Counted from the stretch's first letter, positions 49,781-64,000 are shown. The stretch: DNA of 64,000 bases from Trichuris trichiura (GCA_037903355.1 JBAJFE010000042.1:620001-684000), one strand, 5' to 3'. Program-made: numbers and translations. Notes: generated from the letters alone by a model not told the origin.

Positions 49781-52049
49781 GAGGAAAGAAATTACTAATT
49801 ACTTTCATTTCACTCTAAGGGATGGCTTGGTTCACTTCTTTTGCTAAATGAAGGAATTGCACAGAACATTTAATGAGTAATTCGTTCAAACATGCATATC
49901 TACGATTAGTAATACTTTCGCAAAAGCTATAAACGAATGAAAAGTTTTTGAACGAAGAATCGTTAAATCATTGCAAATGTGGAAGTTGTCATTTTCTTAA
50001 ATCGTCTAGAGAAATCATAACAAAAAACTTTAATCTTGTAACTAAATTATCAACAATAACAAAGAGCGTACGCTAAAAGATTCGACATTTCATATAGCAA
50101 ATCACTGTTTCAATGATATCCTCATGGTTATCAATCGTTTAATAAAGATGAGAACAAAATATGATGGTTGAATGCATACGACAAACCCCTCTTCTCTTCA
50201 TCAGTAACATTTACACTTAACGACCTGTTCTTAACTTCCATATTTGAAAACATCGCCGATAATGAGAACTATGGACTACGAAACTTTCGATAGTTCATTA
50301 CATATTTGCCAAATCTTCGATTATACGGACAAATTACGATGAAAACATCACGTTCATACAATGAAATACAATCTTTGGATGATTCCAACGTGCTGCAAAA
50401 TTATAGAAAATAAAAAGCCGCTTTCAAGACTAACTCAAATTCAGCAACTTTAGCTGCACCTTAAACAACCAAAGGTTTTAGCGAAATTATGACACCGTAC
50501 TGAATAACATCTTACGGATTTCATTGCGTCACGTTGGGATCAACAAGATAGTACGCTGGCATTAAACAGAGAAATGATGTATACTTTTCTGATATTAAAA
50601 GTGTCTTCTTTGACACTAAACGACAGCGTGACGGCAATGCAACTATTTGAAGACCGTTCCATTATTACGGCTGATTATTGGGCATACTTTTAAATAATTG
50701 TAACATTACGTTAACGTTGCCTAAAAAGATGAAACAGAAAAGTTTTTCTTGTTTCGTCAATGGACAATACGTGACTGTTACATTTAATTTAATCAAAACA
50801 TTTTATGCTTTTTGTCGGAATGGACTTCAACTTTGTCATTCACAAATTAACCGGGAGATAACCGTTCCTGAATTACATGTAAACATTTTAAAAAGTCGCT
50901 CTTAGGTGTTTCAATAACATTCTTTTAATAAAATAAAACAACTTTGGAATAACTGCCGCTGATATAACAGTTTTCTTCGCCGTAAACAACAGCTGTACAA
51001 AAAGTCTTATCTTTGCATATTACTAAAGCGAAGAGAATAGATTATTGTTACGAGTTAAAATTACTCAGCCCAGACAATCACTTATTAATTTGACGCCAAT
51101 ACAATCTAAATGGTCAGAAAAGACTGCAATTTTAAGTCAGAGTAAATTGTTTAACGGTGCATTTCTAAAACCCACAAAACTATTCAAAACAAGTACGTAT
51201 AAACCTGCTGCATCCTTCCTTAATCTTTACCGCCATTCTTAATTTCATATTTCTCCATTCGTAATGAAATTGCAAACGTCGTACGAACTGAACACCGGTT
51301 AATGCTACACCGAAAAAACATACAAAAAGTACAAACAAATTATCTTTTCAACATTTCACAATGGAATTGGCGTCCACTTATCTTTTCAATTATCACAATG
51401 ATAATTCTTTCTATGAGATCGAAACTTTAGAGTAAAGTGAGCCATTCTTATTATCTATCAAATTTATTGAAATATACGCTGAGCAGATATTGTTTTAAAA
51501 TTTTCAAACTGCTCTTAAAATAGACGTTAAAATGTTTCATAGTGAAAAGAGCAATGGATGAAAAACGACGGAAAGACGACAACAGCTGACAATGATGCGC
51601 TAACTGGTCAGTACCGATTCAACTAGAATTTCTTCTTGTAAAGAAGCGGAAATTCGCTTTACAGACGATACAGTAAAACGATCATATGAATAATCACCAA
51701 AATGAACAATCCGTTAATGTTTTTATGAACGAAAGATACAAAATTGATCAGTTCAATGTCATTTCAAGTAGTCTAAATTGCTTGTGTAAGAAGAATTTAA
51801 CAGTACATATATATGACAAATACATTACCAATTAATTATAAATTTTTATCTGATGATATTGACGCGATGAGGAACTCTTTGTTTAAAATATAAACAATAG
51901 AACCTTCGGCAATGATGGAACTTATATTGTTTCTTTTATGGTCAACGGATAAATGACACAAATATTGTTTTTTTCATTATTTCACAAATCTGACCACGTT
52001 TTCCTCAATATGTTTACATAAATTGCAATATAAACACCGGCGAATAGGG

Positions 52050-52310
52050 TCAGCTAATTTGCATTACCTTCCTCATCGTAAACAAAACAGCAATAGTACT
52101 TAACCAAAGTAAACGAGCTATAGCAGAAGGTCAGCTGAACTACTTCCTAAAATAAAGCAGCTAACTGAAGATTCAACGTCAATTTGTGTTTCTAAGCCGC
52201 TTACAGTAAAGTCTAAAGGGTCACACATTAATTTGCATAAGGCTGATTTTTAGGGTATATAATACCCACACGCTGCTCGGCAGTTCAGTGTGTCTTTGTC
52301 CGTCTGTGCT
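52050..52310 (+). promoter_or_regulatory. Promoter-like module upstream of (GT)n, right copy
   Basis: Octamers at 52,057-52,064 and 52,231-52,238, TATATAATA at 52,256-52,264, and TCAGT, an initiator-like word, at 52,285-52,289. The octamer-TATA spacing (25 bp) is the same as in the left copy. The ~230 bp upstream of TATA is conserved above its surroundings. Confidence 0.5.
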
Positions 52311-52395
52311 ATATGCCTTCTGCGCGTGTGTTGTGAGCTTGCAGTGTGCACTGGGTGGCGTAATGTGCTGCAGAGCACGTGCTGCGCGGCGCGGC

Positions 52396-55105
<2,710 letters not shown>

Positions 55106-55234
55106 CGCATCTTCGACAGGTCGTATGGTTGTTGAGTCAGTTGGTATCTTCGACTGGTGCCACCTAACATCGCAATTTGACCAATGATGTTTTGTCGATG
55201 CATTTGGAGTGGACGCTAGGTCGCATTTCTTAAT
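55106..55234 (-). other. Candidate exon, minus strand
   Basis: A 43-codon piece, open in one frame, bounded by a TTTATTTGTAG acceptor and a GTAAGT donor (both on the minus strand). It contains KKCDLASTPNASTKHHW and SKIPTDSTTIRPVEDA. The next minus-strand piece (54,894-55,083, after a possible CTCCAG acceptor) is open in the matching phase, but the implied intron of 23 nt would be extraordinarily short. No family recognised. Confidence 0.3.
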
Positions 55235-55259
55235 CTACAAATAAAACGAACAATTGTAA

Positions 55260-57310
55260 ATTCGTTAGTTTTACTCAAACTGCCTGGAGGAAAACAGTAT
55301 AAGAAGATGCTTTGAAAATGTCATCTTTAATAAGTTAGTTTTGAAACACCTAACATCCGTTTTATGACGGTTTTAGACAGCTCATTAACCTTCTCTTCGA
55401 TAAAATCAACTGTTTTGTGTTCTTGATAGATTCATACTTCCTCTAACGTAAATAACCTATTTTTGCGTGTTGGTCGTGCTTACCCTAAAGAAATGGTCTT
55501 AAAAGCGGATACTTCCTACACAACAGGCTTAATTTTAACAGTTAAAAAGGGAAAACACTCTACGTATTACTTGTAATGTGTTGCCTTCGGCAAGCGTAGA
55601 GCTTACTTTAAGGAAGTGTGAAATAAGAAGTCAGAAAAACTGTAAATTTGCTAAACAGATCAGAATTCGTCGTCAACAAAAGGCCACCTTATGCTGAATT
55701 TTGGAAATGGAAGCCTATGCAACACATAATTTACTCCTTGAGATCTGCCACTGCTAGTCATCTCTCCAAATTTTCAACTTTAAGAATTGGCATTGGTCGG
55801 ATCGTAAAAAAGCTTACAACTTAAAGATTGAAATAGTATCTGCACGCTGAATTTTGTTTAAAAAGTGCATATTCTGTACCTTGATAAAATCATGATTTAA
55901 TTGGCTTGGGACATACATTTCTTATAGCAATAATGTCGCTGTATCTTCCGCTGATTTCAGGCAGGTTTAACCTTAGTGCTACCGAATCCAATGTATTCTC
56001 TAAGGAAAGATTCGTCGCCTCGTTTAGACTTTTGTTTGTAAGCATAATGACTCCGCTTTTTAAACAGGTGCTACATTGAACTTCTACTTAAAGGCTTACT
56101 CAGGGCCAGTTAAGTTTCCTACATTTTTTATAAGTAAATGTCTAGCCTTCTAATTCTGCACTGCTATTATAGCCACATATTACGGAGTGGTGCTCTTACT
56201 GATACTGATAAGTGGCATTTCCTGTTCGTCCATTCCTTCTTCTTTTCTGGCACCGTTGAACGGTTTAAGCTTCCTTTCTATTCTCATTAAAAGGATAAAA
56301 TGCAAACTTACCAAATTATTCTCTTCGTCGGCTGGAATGTACTGAGTGTGGCCATGTAAGCAGAAGAATTAAACAAAAAGCCAACACAAATTTTGCGGAT
56401 AACGAAGGCAACGCAATAATCACAAGTGTGCATAAAACAAATGGTAACACGCAGAAATAAATTGTAGTTGCGGCTTTCAGTTGTTCACCGGTACTGTTGG
56501 CGTTGCATTGCAGCTACCTTGTTGCTCTTGTGTGCGTTTTCGTATCAAATATTTGTTGCGCGGTTACTGATGACCACCTTGTTAATGGCCAGTAGTCGCT
56601 GGTGCCCACTTGTCTACACAGAGCTGTCATACGCTGCGCTGAACGTGGCCAGTTGATCTGGAACCATCCCTGTTGGCCAGGATGCTTTGATATCTGCGAA
56701 TAAACACAAAATAGGTAAAAATGTATCACCTGAAATTTCCTTTCCAACAGGAAAGGTGGAATTGGAATGGGATGAAAGAAACGCAGCCTCACGAACCAGC
56801 CGTTTTTATCAATAAAAGGCAAACGCTCAACATGACCTCACTTTGCTCCTGTTATCTTATCCAACGATTGGTTGCCTTAAGCAAACAGTGCACACGATCC
56901 AATTATCTGCCGACCGAATTGCAATAAGCGATGATGCTGCGCAGTACTGGACGTTATGCTTAAAGTGATTTGCCTGAGGCTGTTGGACACAAATTTTATC
57001 TTTCTCTTATCTAATGGAAGTCGATATGGCCATGATATCGCATTTATCGCATGTCTCAGCTTATCTCTTCCGCTACTAACCGTTTTCTATCACAAATTAT
57101 TGCAAATTTGTATCACATGCAAGAAAGTACTCACCTACCTTATATGACTATATTGAATTATAACTTGTTGCATATGATTTCATAGTGGTTTATAAAAGTG
57201 CGAGCCATCAAAGCTTATTTAAATTAGCGTAGCCTTCGGAAAACTGTTCTTTGCGACTTCAGCGCGAAACTGTTTCATATAACATTTTGATTTTGAGTTA
57301 CACAGAGATT
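55260..57310. other. Stretch without a recognised feature
   Basis: Several GTAAG donors occur on the minus strand (for example near 56,308, preceded by a piece ending YIPADEENNL), but I cannot assemble a gene. The short frames at 56,468-56,927 have no domains. Confidence 0.4.
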
Positions 57311-57324
57311 TTGAGTTACATTAC

Positions 57325-57540
57325 CACCATCGCTGACGACGGGACAAGGTTAGTCCCGAAAGCTACGAAACTGTTAAGTGTTTGTTCTGTATTTTTCCTT
57401 AATAATTGCTCATCCATCCGTTGGTAGGGCATTTGCTTCGGTTTAATTCCAGAATCCATCAACGGGCAAGAAAACATACCGTATAAAGAAGTTATGAAAA
57501 TCCATCGCCCCGTTAAGAAGCACCCCGTTTTCAGGTTCAT
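57325..57540 (+). mobile_element. Single-unit hammerhead-like element
   Basis: CTGACGA at 57,333 is followed by C, GGGAC, AAGGTTA, GTCCC, GAAAGC, then AATAATTGCTCATCC, GTTGGTAGGGCATTTG, TTTAATTCCAGAATCC and a 3' end ATGAAAATCC...CCCCGTTTTCA. It has the same block order as 21,548-21,770 with a different stem sequence, which makes the stem covariation visible. Confidence 0.75.
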
Positions 57541-57817
57541 AATAATTTATGACTATTCTTGGTCAGAGTTATCCGTGTTCTGGTTGTCGATGCTGAAAAA
57601 AGGATTTTAAATTGGCAGTTTTATGCAGCACAAGCCAACGAATGAGTAAGACAATTCGGAAAGTTCCATTAGTGTTTTGCCTTTTATTATTGCCAATAAA
57701 ATATTTTTTGAATGCATTTTTTCGGCCCAGGGATAAAGCCATACAACAGTAGTCATGAACAGCGAGCGGTCTTGTTAATTACACCAATATTCAACCATTA
57801 TAATTCTATACAATTGG

Positions 57818-57824
<7 letters not shown>

Positions 57825-57907
<83 letters not shown>

Positions 57908-57995
57908 TGGATGCTTCGTAACAGGCTGGTGTTTCACAATTTTTCAGATCTTTTACGGCTTTTCCCGTTCTTATCTGCTTGTTATCTGTAATTCA
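57825..57995. repeat. (TAA)n microsatellite fused to an element end
   Basis: About 27 TAA units (57,825-57,906) run directly into CTGGATGCTTCGTAACAGG and, further on, TTTTACGGCTTTTCCCG, which is the reverse-oriented 3' end of the single-unit element. The element is cut off after the TATCTGTAATT block. Confidence 0.8.
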
Positions 57996-58029
57996 AACGC
58001 CTTCTTTCGACGCAAAACGTCTTGACGGC

Positions 58030-59086
58030 ACGTCAAAACGTTTCCCACTAGAAGAAGGTGCGTCAAATGGAGGTGAAATGTCTTGGCGCCCCGTGAAGAT
58101 GAATTTTGCGTCAAAAGACGGCATGTCAAACTGAGGCGTTGCATTTTAAGCCTACGTAAATTTGTTTCAGGTGCAAAAAAGTGGTGTTTAACTTAACTAG
58201 GAAGGGTACATCATGATGATAGTTCAATGTGACTTTCGTCGAAAGTAAGCGAGTCAATCTGACTTGAAAGGTTATTTGTCATCGTCGCGATGATGCTATA
58301 TATATGCAGTTAAAAGTGATAAGGAACTCATGTGAACGGAATGACTTGGGTTAATAATAGAATAAAATGATGGTTTTGTTGCGGTTATAGGTTTAGGAAA
58401 AACCTTTTCAGAAAAGTTGGCATTGTGAGTTGTTTTCCGATTTCAAAACTGCTCATCGTTTAAGCTCTCTTTAAACTGGTTGAAGTTCGCGGAGTTTAAA
58501 AGTTAGCAATATACAAGCGAACAGTTGAAGCGAACAACTGTGCTCTTTGCTCCATATTTAAAGGATATAGTAAAACTGATGTGAAAAGAAAAACAAAGAA
58601 AGAATAACGAAGGAAACACAAATGAATACAATCCATGGTGGCAAGTAAAAAAGAACAAAGCGATGGAAGAAGAAGCATAAAAGGCACCAGGAACAAAATC
58701 AGGAAGAAACAGAGAAAGAGGAAAACAAAAAATGAAACGATGCGTACAGTAAACGATAGGGACATAGAAGAATGAAATAAGGAAAAAAGAAAAAAAATGG
58801 AAAAAGCAAATGTAAAGAAAGAGGAAGAACGAACAAAAATTAAGAAAGAAAAGAGAAAATATCGCGAGAAAAGAAGAAATGTAAAAAGCAATGAAACGAA
58901 AAAGGAAGAACAAGGGAGAATTAAAAACGCAGTACGAAAGAAGAAAGAAAAGAAGATCGAAGACAGTCTATGCTAACATAGAGCAAACCACACTGCAAAC
59001 AAACTTCAATCAGTTGAAATAGAGTTTAAACGATGGCCAAATTAAAAAACGGCAAACAATTGACATCTCAACAAACTTTTACCAGT

Positions 59087-59090
<4 letters not shown>
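58030..59090 (+). repeat. Fourth, decayed copy of the right part of segment a
   Basis: Matches about 4,600-5,540 of a1 (TTTTGCGTCAAAAGA, CATGTCAAACTG, GTAAGCGAGTCA, AAGCGAACAACTGTGCTC, AACGATGGCCAAAT), at perhaps 20% divergence by eye with indels. Its polypurine tract (58,560-58,960) is longer than in the other copies. Homology ends at ACCAGTTTT, exactly where a (TG)n tract begins. Confidence 0.8.

Positions 59091-59149
<59 letters not shown>
59091..59149. repeat. (TG)n microsatellite
   Basis: About 29 TG units, abutting the end of the fourth segment-a copy. Confidence 0.97.
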
Positions 59150-59151
<2 letters not shown>

Positions 59152-59525
59152 AACTGATGCTGTCAAATACGCTTTTGTACGTCACTGTGGTTGGTAAAGG
59201 TTCTTTAAATGTGTCTAATAGTGTGCGACTTGTTTCCGTAACGGTCAGAGGTACTAGCTTGTAAATGCAACCACGCAAAAAATTGTTTGGTGGTCCACGT
59301 TTGTCGTTACCTCATATTGTTTCTTTGTCGTTCCCTGCGGCTTGCTGGCAAACTTTAACGTTTCTGCATTTGAAAACCGAACTAGTCATTAAAGATAAGC
59401 TTATTTAGTTATTAACGTTTTTGTTTGCTTTTTATGAGAAAGACTGTTCTCCTCTGTGGTCAGGCAACCGTAGCCAACAGCAAAAAGAAATTCCGTATTG
59501 GTAAACGATGTCGAGCTACAGGTAG

Positions 59526-59759
59526 TCGTATATTTCCTTATGGGTTGATTCACCGGTCTGCGGCTTCACGATAAATACTCGTTCAATAACTGCGTACCGC
59601 ATTGAGAATGAAGCTCTTTCTAACGGACGCGCGAAATTGCGTAATGCTATTACGGAAATTCGACCCGTGAAAATTCAGAGAGCAGACGCTTGCCAAAAGC
59701 TTCGCGAAATAAGTTTTACTACTCGAACGTTTTCGGATCTTTTCTCTAGGCGTCGTACT
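59526..59759 (+). other. Candidate exon, plus strand
   Basis: A 78-codon open piece between a CTACAGGTAG acceptor region and an ACTGTAAGT donor. It reads ...FTINTRSITAYRIENEA, then RAKLRNAITEIRPVKIQRAD and ends FSDLFSRRRT. It has no in-frame stop and mixed, non-repetitive composition, but no family I recognise and no convincing partner exon. Confidence 0.3.
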
Positions 59760-59829
59760 GTAAGTCTGCTGCCCATCTTCTCCTGTCCTTACCTAAGCCT
59801 AAGCCTAAACATAATGCTTGTGTCTTGAC

Positions 59830-61255
59830 TTAGATTAGGATAATGGCAAAAAAGGGTGATTGACGTGTCTTCAGTAAAGGCACGCGTGCCAGAAAGAAAC
59901 CTGCATTTCTAGACTGTGGGACGGCAAAGAGACGAGATCTGAATTTCCGCAGCACCATAACGGAAGTAACCTAGCAGTATTTTGAGCCTCGTTTAAAGAA
60001 ACATTTGAGATAATGTGTGGGAGACTGCGTTTATTGGAAGCATCAAAGTCTGACTTGCTCAAGCACTCGACTTTGTTCTACTGCCAGTCGTATTCTCTGC
60101 GTTTACTCTCGTGCCAGTTCACTTATATTCATGTCAAAGCTACACTATGTACGCACTAATAAAACATTCGTCGTTATCCGCAATCACTCCTGGAACGTCT
60201 CCCCAGTGGAAACGGAGGTTTTACTAAATACACAACTTTCAGCGCTAACTCTGTGTGCAGTTTCACGGAGCAAGTCCGTTTTGAGAGCACGGCAGATAAA
60301 AATCAGCGTTACCGTCTGTTTTTCAAAACAGCGGCAGATCGCGAAGGCACTTGCGTTCTTTATTTTATGTAATGTTTAGGCACCAAAGTTATTTCCTGTC
60401 GGACAAAAGAAAGTTGCCGCAAACGTCATGTAAGGCCAAACGAAAGCCGCATAACATTGACGCCAACTGTTCTCCTCAACTTCGTTAGCATCTGTACGAA
60501 GCAGCCTTCTTCTGCATTTCCGGTAGGCCTACGCAACATACAGGTTTTTTCCGAAACAAGTTAACGTTGCAGCGAGGTGGTACATAACACCCACGCATGC
60601 TTACTCAACGCTGAATCACAAACGCGGTATGATTCTGTACACGCGAGGTAAAGCTGTTAAGTTGTCGTCTTTACGTTACGCCATCAAAACTGGCAGCGTG
60701 TAAAGTCTACGTGCTAATCAACCGGTGTTGCTGCTTTTTTACTGGAAAGAGACACACAAGATATCCATCGTTGAGAATGCCGCACTATTCAACAGCAATT
60801 CACATAGCATTTGAATATTGCTCAGCTTTATAATTTAGAAATTTCTACATATGTACGGAAAAAGTGCACAGGTTACGCATGAATTGTCTTCCTTTCTGCT
60901 GGATACTCAATATGGAGCTCCAGCGATAGTCTATCAAACGTTATTCTCACATTTTGATTAAGCATTTGGCAAACGTCGCATAATCATATCACATAAACAC
61001 AGACTAATCTTTTTTAATGTCACAGAACTGAATCGATTTGACTCGCCCATTGCTAGCGGATCAGCTGAAGCTAGTCACAACGCAAAGCGAATTGGTTCAC
61101 TCAGGGAGGACCAAATGATAATGCGGTTACATTACCATCGCTTGACCTGCTACCTTTGGGACAAAGCAGGTGCACCAAAGCAAGAGTTTTGAAACATTGG
61201 GAAACACTAATTCCATTATTTTCCGAAATAGCATAAAAATTTAAAAAACTTAACT
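59830..61255. other. Stretch without a recognised feature
   Basis: Includes a 120-codon plus frame at 60,017-60,379 without motifs; I cannot support it as a gene. Confidence 0.4.
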
Positions 61256-61258
61256 TAC

Positions 61259-61384
61259 ACTAAAGACTGAGTTGTCAACCGCGATGAACTGCGCCTTGGA
61301 GATGACAAACCTCGAGTCACTGCCCAGCCTATTACCTCTAGGAACTAGAAGAAGCTGATCGAGAAAATGGAGTACCAATCCTTC
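61259..61384 (-). other. Candidate exon, minus strand
   Basis: A 42-codon piece open in one frame between a TTTTGTGTAG acceptor and a GTAAGTTAAG donor. It contains LHFLDQLLLVPRGNRLGSD and RFVISKAQFIAVDNS. The VDNS end recalls uL14-type ribosomal proteins, but the match is too short to assign, and I find no following exon with that family's next motifs. Confidence 0.3.
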
Positions 61385-61399
61385 CTACACAAAAGCACT

Positions 61400-62340
61400 T
61401 TTGAACGGCTGCAACTCTCCATATAATTTAATTCAAATACGGTTGTACTTCGGAAGCAATTGGAAATTTAAAGGTGTTATTCTATAAGGTGTACCTATTC
61501 GACAGAAACTAAGCTTTTGGAAGTAAAACCTTCGTAACTCGTCTCTTCAATGTTAGCAATAAACAATGATTAAATTCGCCAAGTAAGCAAATGCAATAAA
61601 TTTGAACGGAATTTCCTCTGGCTCTAACGTCAACAAATTATAGTAAAGCCGAAGCCATACACTTGGACAGCTCCTACGTTGGAAACGCGTTTCAGAAATA
61701 AAGCATAAAAAAAGAGAAACAAAAGAGACGTTCGATCATACAAACATTTTGTTGTCATCCTTTAGTCTAAGTAGCCCAAATCCTACTGACTGTTGATACT
61801 TTCCCGGAGAGGCCTTAAGAAAAAGTGTTCAACTTCTTGTCAAGTTGATAAATTAAGCCTTTGCGCAATTGATTAATCCTCCGCTATCCATTTAACTGCA
61901 ATGATAAACAAACAAAGTAGTTTGACTTTCAATTTACTACCATGGCCCTAGCAGAACATCGTGAAAATTTTGTTTTTCCAGTCAGGACATGTCGACATTT
62001 TCTAGAACTGCATTACTTTGCTAACTTCTTCAACCGGACAGAAATGGCTTTTTTTTAGGTGAAACAATGCGCGGGTTCGCCTATTCTGTTCCGACGTGGG
62101 AATTCTCTTACTATCTGGTTGGCAAAGTTAAACTACTTAAATACTTAATGAATTGTGTAAGACGGTACACGGCTTGCAAGGTACAGCATGAGACTATTAC
62201 TCTTCTTCATTCCGCTCATTGCATTCGCTCTTTCAAGCGCCATAACATTGCCTAATTTTACAGGTTTTAAATGCATTTTGTGACATCTGCTTTCATTACC
62301 ATCCTTGATTTTCTAAATACCGGTGCAGATTATTCTTATT
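61400..62340. other. Stretch without a recognised feature
   Basis: No supportable exon, repeat or element. The word pair TGGAAGTAAAACCTTC and AATTCGCCAAGTAA (about 61,517-61,585) recurs near 62,595-62,655, a local dispersed repeat. Confidence 0.4.
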
Positions 62341-62344
62341 ATGC

Positions 62345-62402
<58 letters not shown>

Positions 62403-62605
62403 TGGTTGTAAGGTCTTCTACGGCTTTTCCCGTTTTTTCGTTGTGCTGTTATCTGTAATTAAACTAAAACAACTGCTCTACCAACGGATGGATGAGCCGT
62501 TATTAAGAAAAGGTACAGATATCAACGCACTCAACTTTTAATGTTCAAAGCTTTCGGAACGCTCTAGTTCGGTCGTCAGTGAGGTGGTGGAGCTTGGAAG
62601 TAAAA
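62345..62605 (-). mobile_element. (TTA)n tract fused to a hammerhead-like element
   Basis: About 18 TTA units (62,345-62,400) are followed by the reverse-oriented element: TTGTAAGGTCTTCTACGGC, TTTTCCCG, TGTTATCTGTAATT, CTACCAACGGATGGATGAGC, then (minus strand) CTGACGACCGAACTAGAGCG, GTTCCGAAAGC. The element is cut inside its ATGAA 3' block, and the microsatellite starts at that point. Confidence 0.75.
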
Positions 62606-62716
62606 CCTTCTACCTAAGAATATTATTACTTCCAAGCTAAATTCGCCAAGTAATCGTTGTTGCAGCACTAAATGTAAGTGCAAAGTGCTTTATTCCAAGG
62701 TGGAGCTACCTAAGAA

Positions 62717-62717
<1 letters not shown>

Positions 62718-62753
<36 letters not shown>
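62718..62753. repeat. (ATT)n microsatellite
   Basis: About 12 units, preceded by CTACCTAAGAATATTATT, a word that also occurs at about 62,610-62,627. Confidence 0.9.
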
Positions 62754-62755
<2 letters not shown>

Positions 62756-62984
62756 ACAAAATTCATTTTTTGTTGCATGATGCCACTGGCCAGCGTAATA
62801 GTAAAATTTATAGCACCATGTTATTTAACGCTACGATCTGCTTCCTCACAGTTCATGATTAAGTAACTTAGTTCATAAAAAGCTTATCCAGGAGACGTTG
62901 ATCCCTCAATGGTCGATGAAGCGCACATAGTAAGGAAACAATCACCGCAACATCATGGTGCTATTCCCTTGCGCCCATCTACCA

Positions 62985-63135
62985 GGGACCTTTGGCTCGA
63001 CCATATGTACATCCCGTGGTTAGCATACCTCCACGTAGACTCATGGTTCTACCACGCGTACGTCCTAGGATTCCCGTATCTCCACGTGGACCCGTAGCTC
63101 GGCCGTACGTAGGTCCTGGGATTCACCCTCCTCCA
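62985..63135 (+). repeat. 51-bp degenerate tandem repeat, three units
   Basis: Units beginning CTCGACCATATGTACATCCC, TTCTACCACGCGTACGTCC and CTCGGCCGTACGTAGGTCC, each with a CTCCAC(G/C) core near the end. The 51-bp period equals 17 codons; the frame at 62,909-63,097 reads YIPWLAYLHVDSW then YVLGFPYLHVDP and stops in the third unit. Confidence 0.65.
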
Positions 63136-63139
63136 CCTT

Positions 63140-64000
63140 GAGCCGGGCGTTGGCACTAAACGGATTTTTGCTTGCACCTTAACATTCTCACTATTATTTA
63201 CCTCTTTGTTTTCCTCTAAGTCATCAAATGCAGAATAAGATTTAAAAGAAGTGCACTGAGACGGTCTGTCTGCAATAAGCATATCCGCCGGTGGCGAGTG
63301 ACTGACAGAAGATCACTTAGAATTAACGTCGTGTATTTATGTTGTTAAAAATGACTTTTTACAGGTATGAAAAACACGCTCAACTGAAACTATAAACAAA
63401 GTTGCGCTGTAACCAAAACTAACGTTCCAATTCGTTGTATGTACCCACACTGAACTTACCTTTTGTAAAATACTTGTATACAAACAGGCAGATCGTGAAT
63501 GTCCTTCTGTTTTGCGGTCTGAATAAAATTTTGATTATTGGTGATTCAGGTGATACGGACATTTCGTCAAACGTTCTCTTCTAACATTCCAAAAGAATTT
63601 TTTTTCTAAACGTGTTACTCTGAAGACGCAGCAGAGAAGGAAACAAGTACCTGAATTCTGATATGCATCGCCTCCATTTCCTATGTGGGTGCTGCTAACA
63701 GGAAATTTACTTTCACTGTGACAGTGGAAGTACAAGAACTCAATCTGGTTAACACATAACCGTAGCGTTAATCTTATTAAACGAAATCAGCTCTGCGGAA
63801 TAGTAAGAAGCTTCATATCAATAAATAACGAATGCTTCGTTGTTGCAGCACTAGATGTTCACTGGGCATTGTTGTCCATTGTAAGCTGTTGATAGTTGCT
63901 CTGCGCGTACAATTGGCAATACCAACTGTCTATTGCGGGAAAAAATACGCTTTTTAAAAGACTAAAGAGGAAACATCCCATCCTCAATCCAATACATTGA
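63140..64000. other. Right end of window, nothing recognised
   Basis: No gene, repeat family or element could be supported. The word GTTGTTGCAGCACTA at about 63,840 also occurs at 62,659. Confidence 0.4.

Noticed and set aside
61259..61384. Mitochondrial ribosomal protein uL14m
   Set aside because: Only the VDNS word is suggestive; the rest of the exon and the downstream sequence show none of the family's conserved motifs.

Overview
The window looks like repeat-dominated nuclear DNA of an animal. I found no rRNA, tRNA or snRNA gene, no operon-like gene order, and no long open frame apart from simple-repeat artefacts. Where splicing can be inferred, introns are very short (about 31-70 nt, one of 105 nt) with GTAAG-type donors and TTTTCAG or TTTTAG acceptors. 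Sequence is AT-rich between elements, and a short GCCTAA-type tract (59,792-59,810) resembles the nematode telomere unit. A nematode, perhaps an early-branching one, fits best, but this is an inference; other small-intron invertebrates are possible.

Layout. (1) 1-19,860 is one large block made of segments a (1-6,000), b (6,000-14,400) and c (14,400-19,860). (2) 19,860-26,570 is single-copy here. It holds a hammerhead-like repeat, an LTR-like promoter/poly(A) cassette, a spliced fragment recognisable as RNA polymerase I largest subunit, a palindromic insertion with a 15-bp target-site duplication, and a hAT-like MITE. (3) 26,572-52,643 is a second copy of the large block in the same orientation, with segment a present twice in tandem (a2 26,572-33,504; a3 33,505-39,560), then b' and c'. 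(4) 52,644-64,000 is again single-copy apart from a decayed fourth copy of the end of segment a (58,030-59,090), more copies of the hammerhead-like element, microsatellites and a few candidate exons.

Segment a contains about six degenerate ~450-bp sub-repeats and a polypurine tract. Segment b contains a decayed plus-strand multi-exon gene, a 42-bp minisatellite, a minus-strand tract with regularly spaced splice signals, a 21-bp tandem repeat and a C/T/G homopolymer run. Segment c contains several foldback elements and ends in a well conserved promoter-like module (two ATTTGCAT octamers, TATATAATA) directly upstream of a long (GT)n tract, where homology between the copies stops.

The most notable theme is a dispersed element family sharing CTGANGA-C-stem-GAAAGC, in which the stem covaries between copies (GGGTC/GACCC, GGGAC/GTCCC, GGAAC/GTTCC). 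This resembles the hammerhead ribozyme core known from Penelope-like elements and retrozymes. Some copies are head-to-head palindromes with clear target-site duplications, and one inserted after the large duplication, because the paralogous locus is an empty site. I found no intact protein-coding gene I can name. The RNA polymerase I exons are the only confident protein homology and appear to be a fragment.
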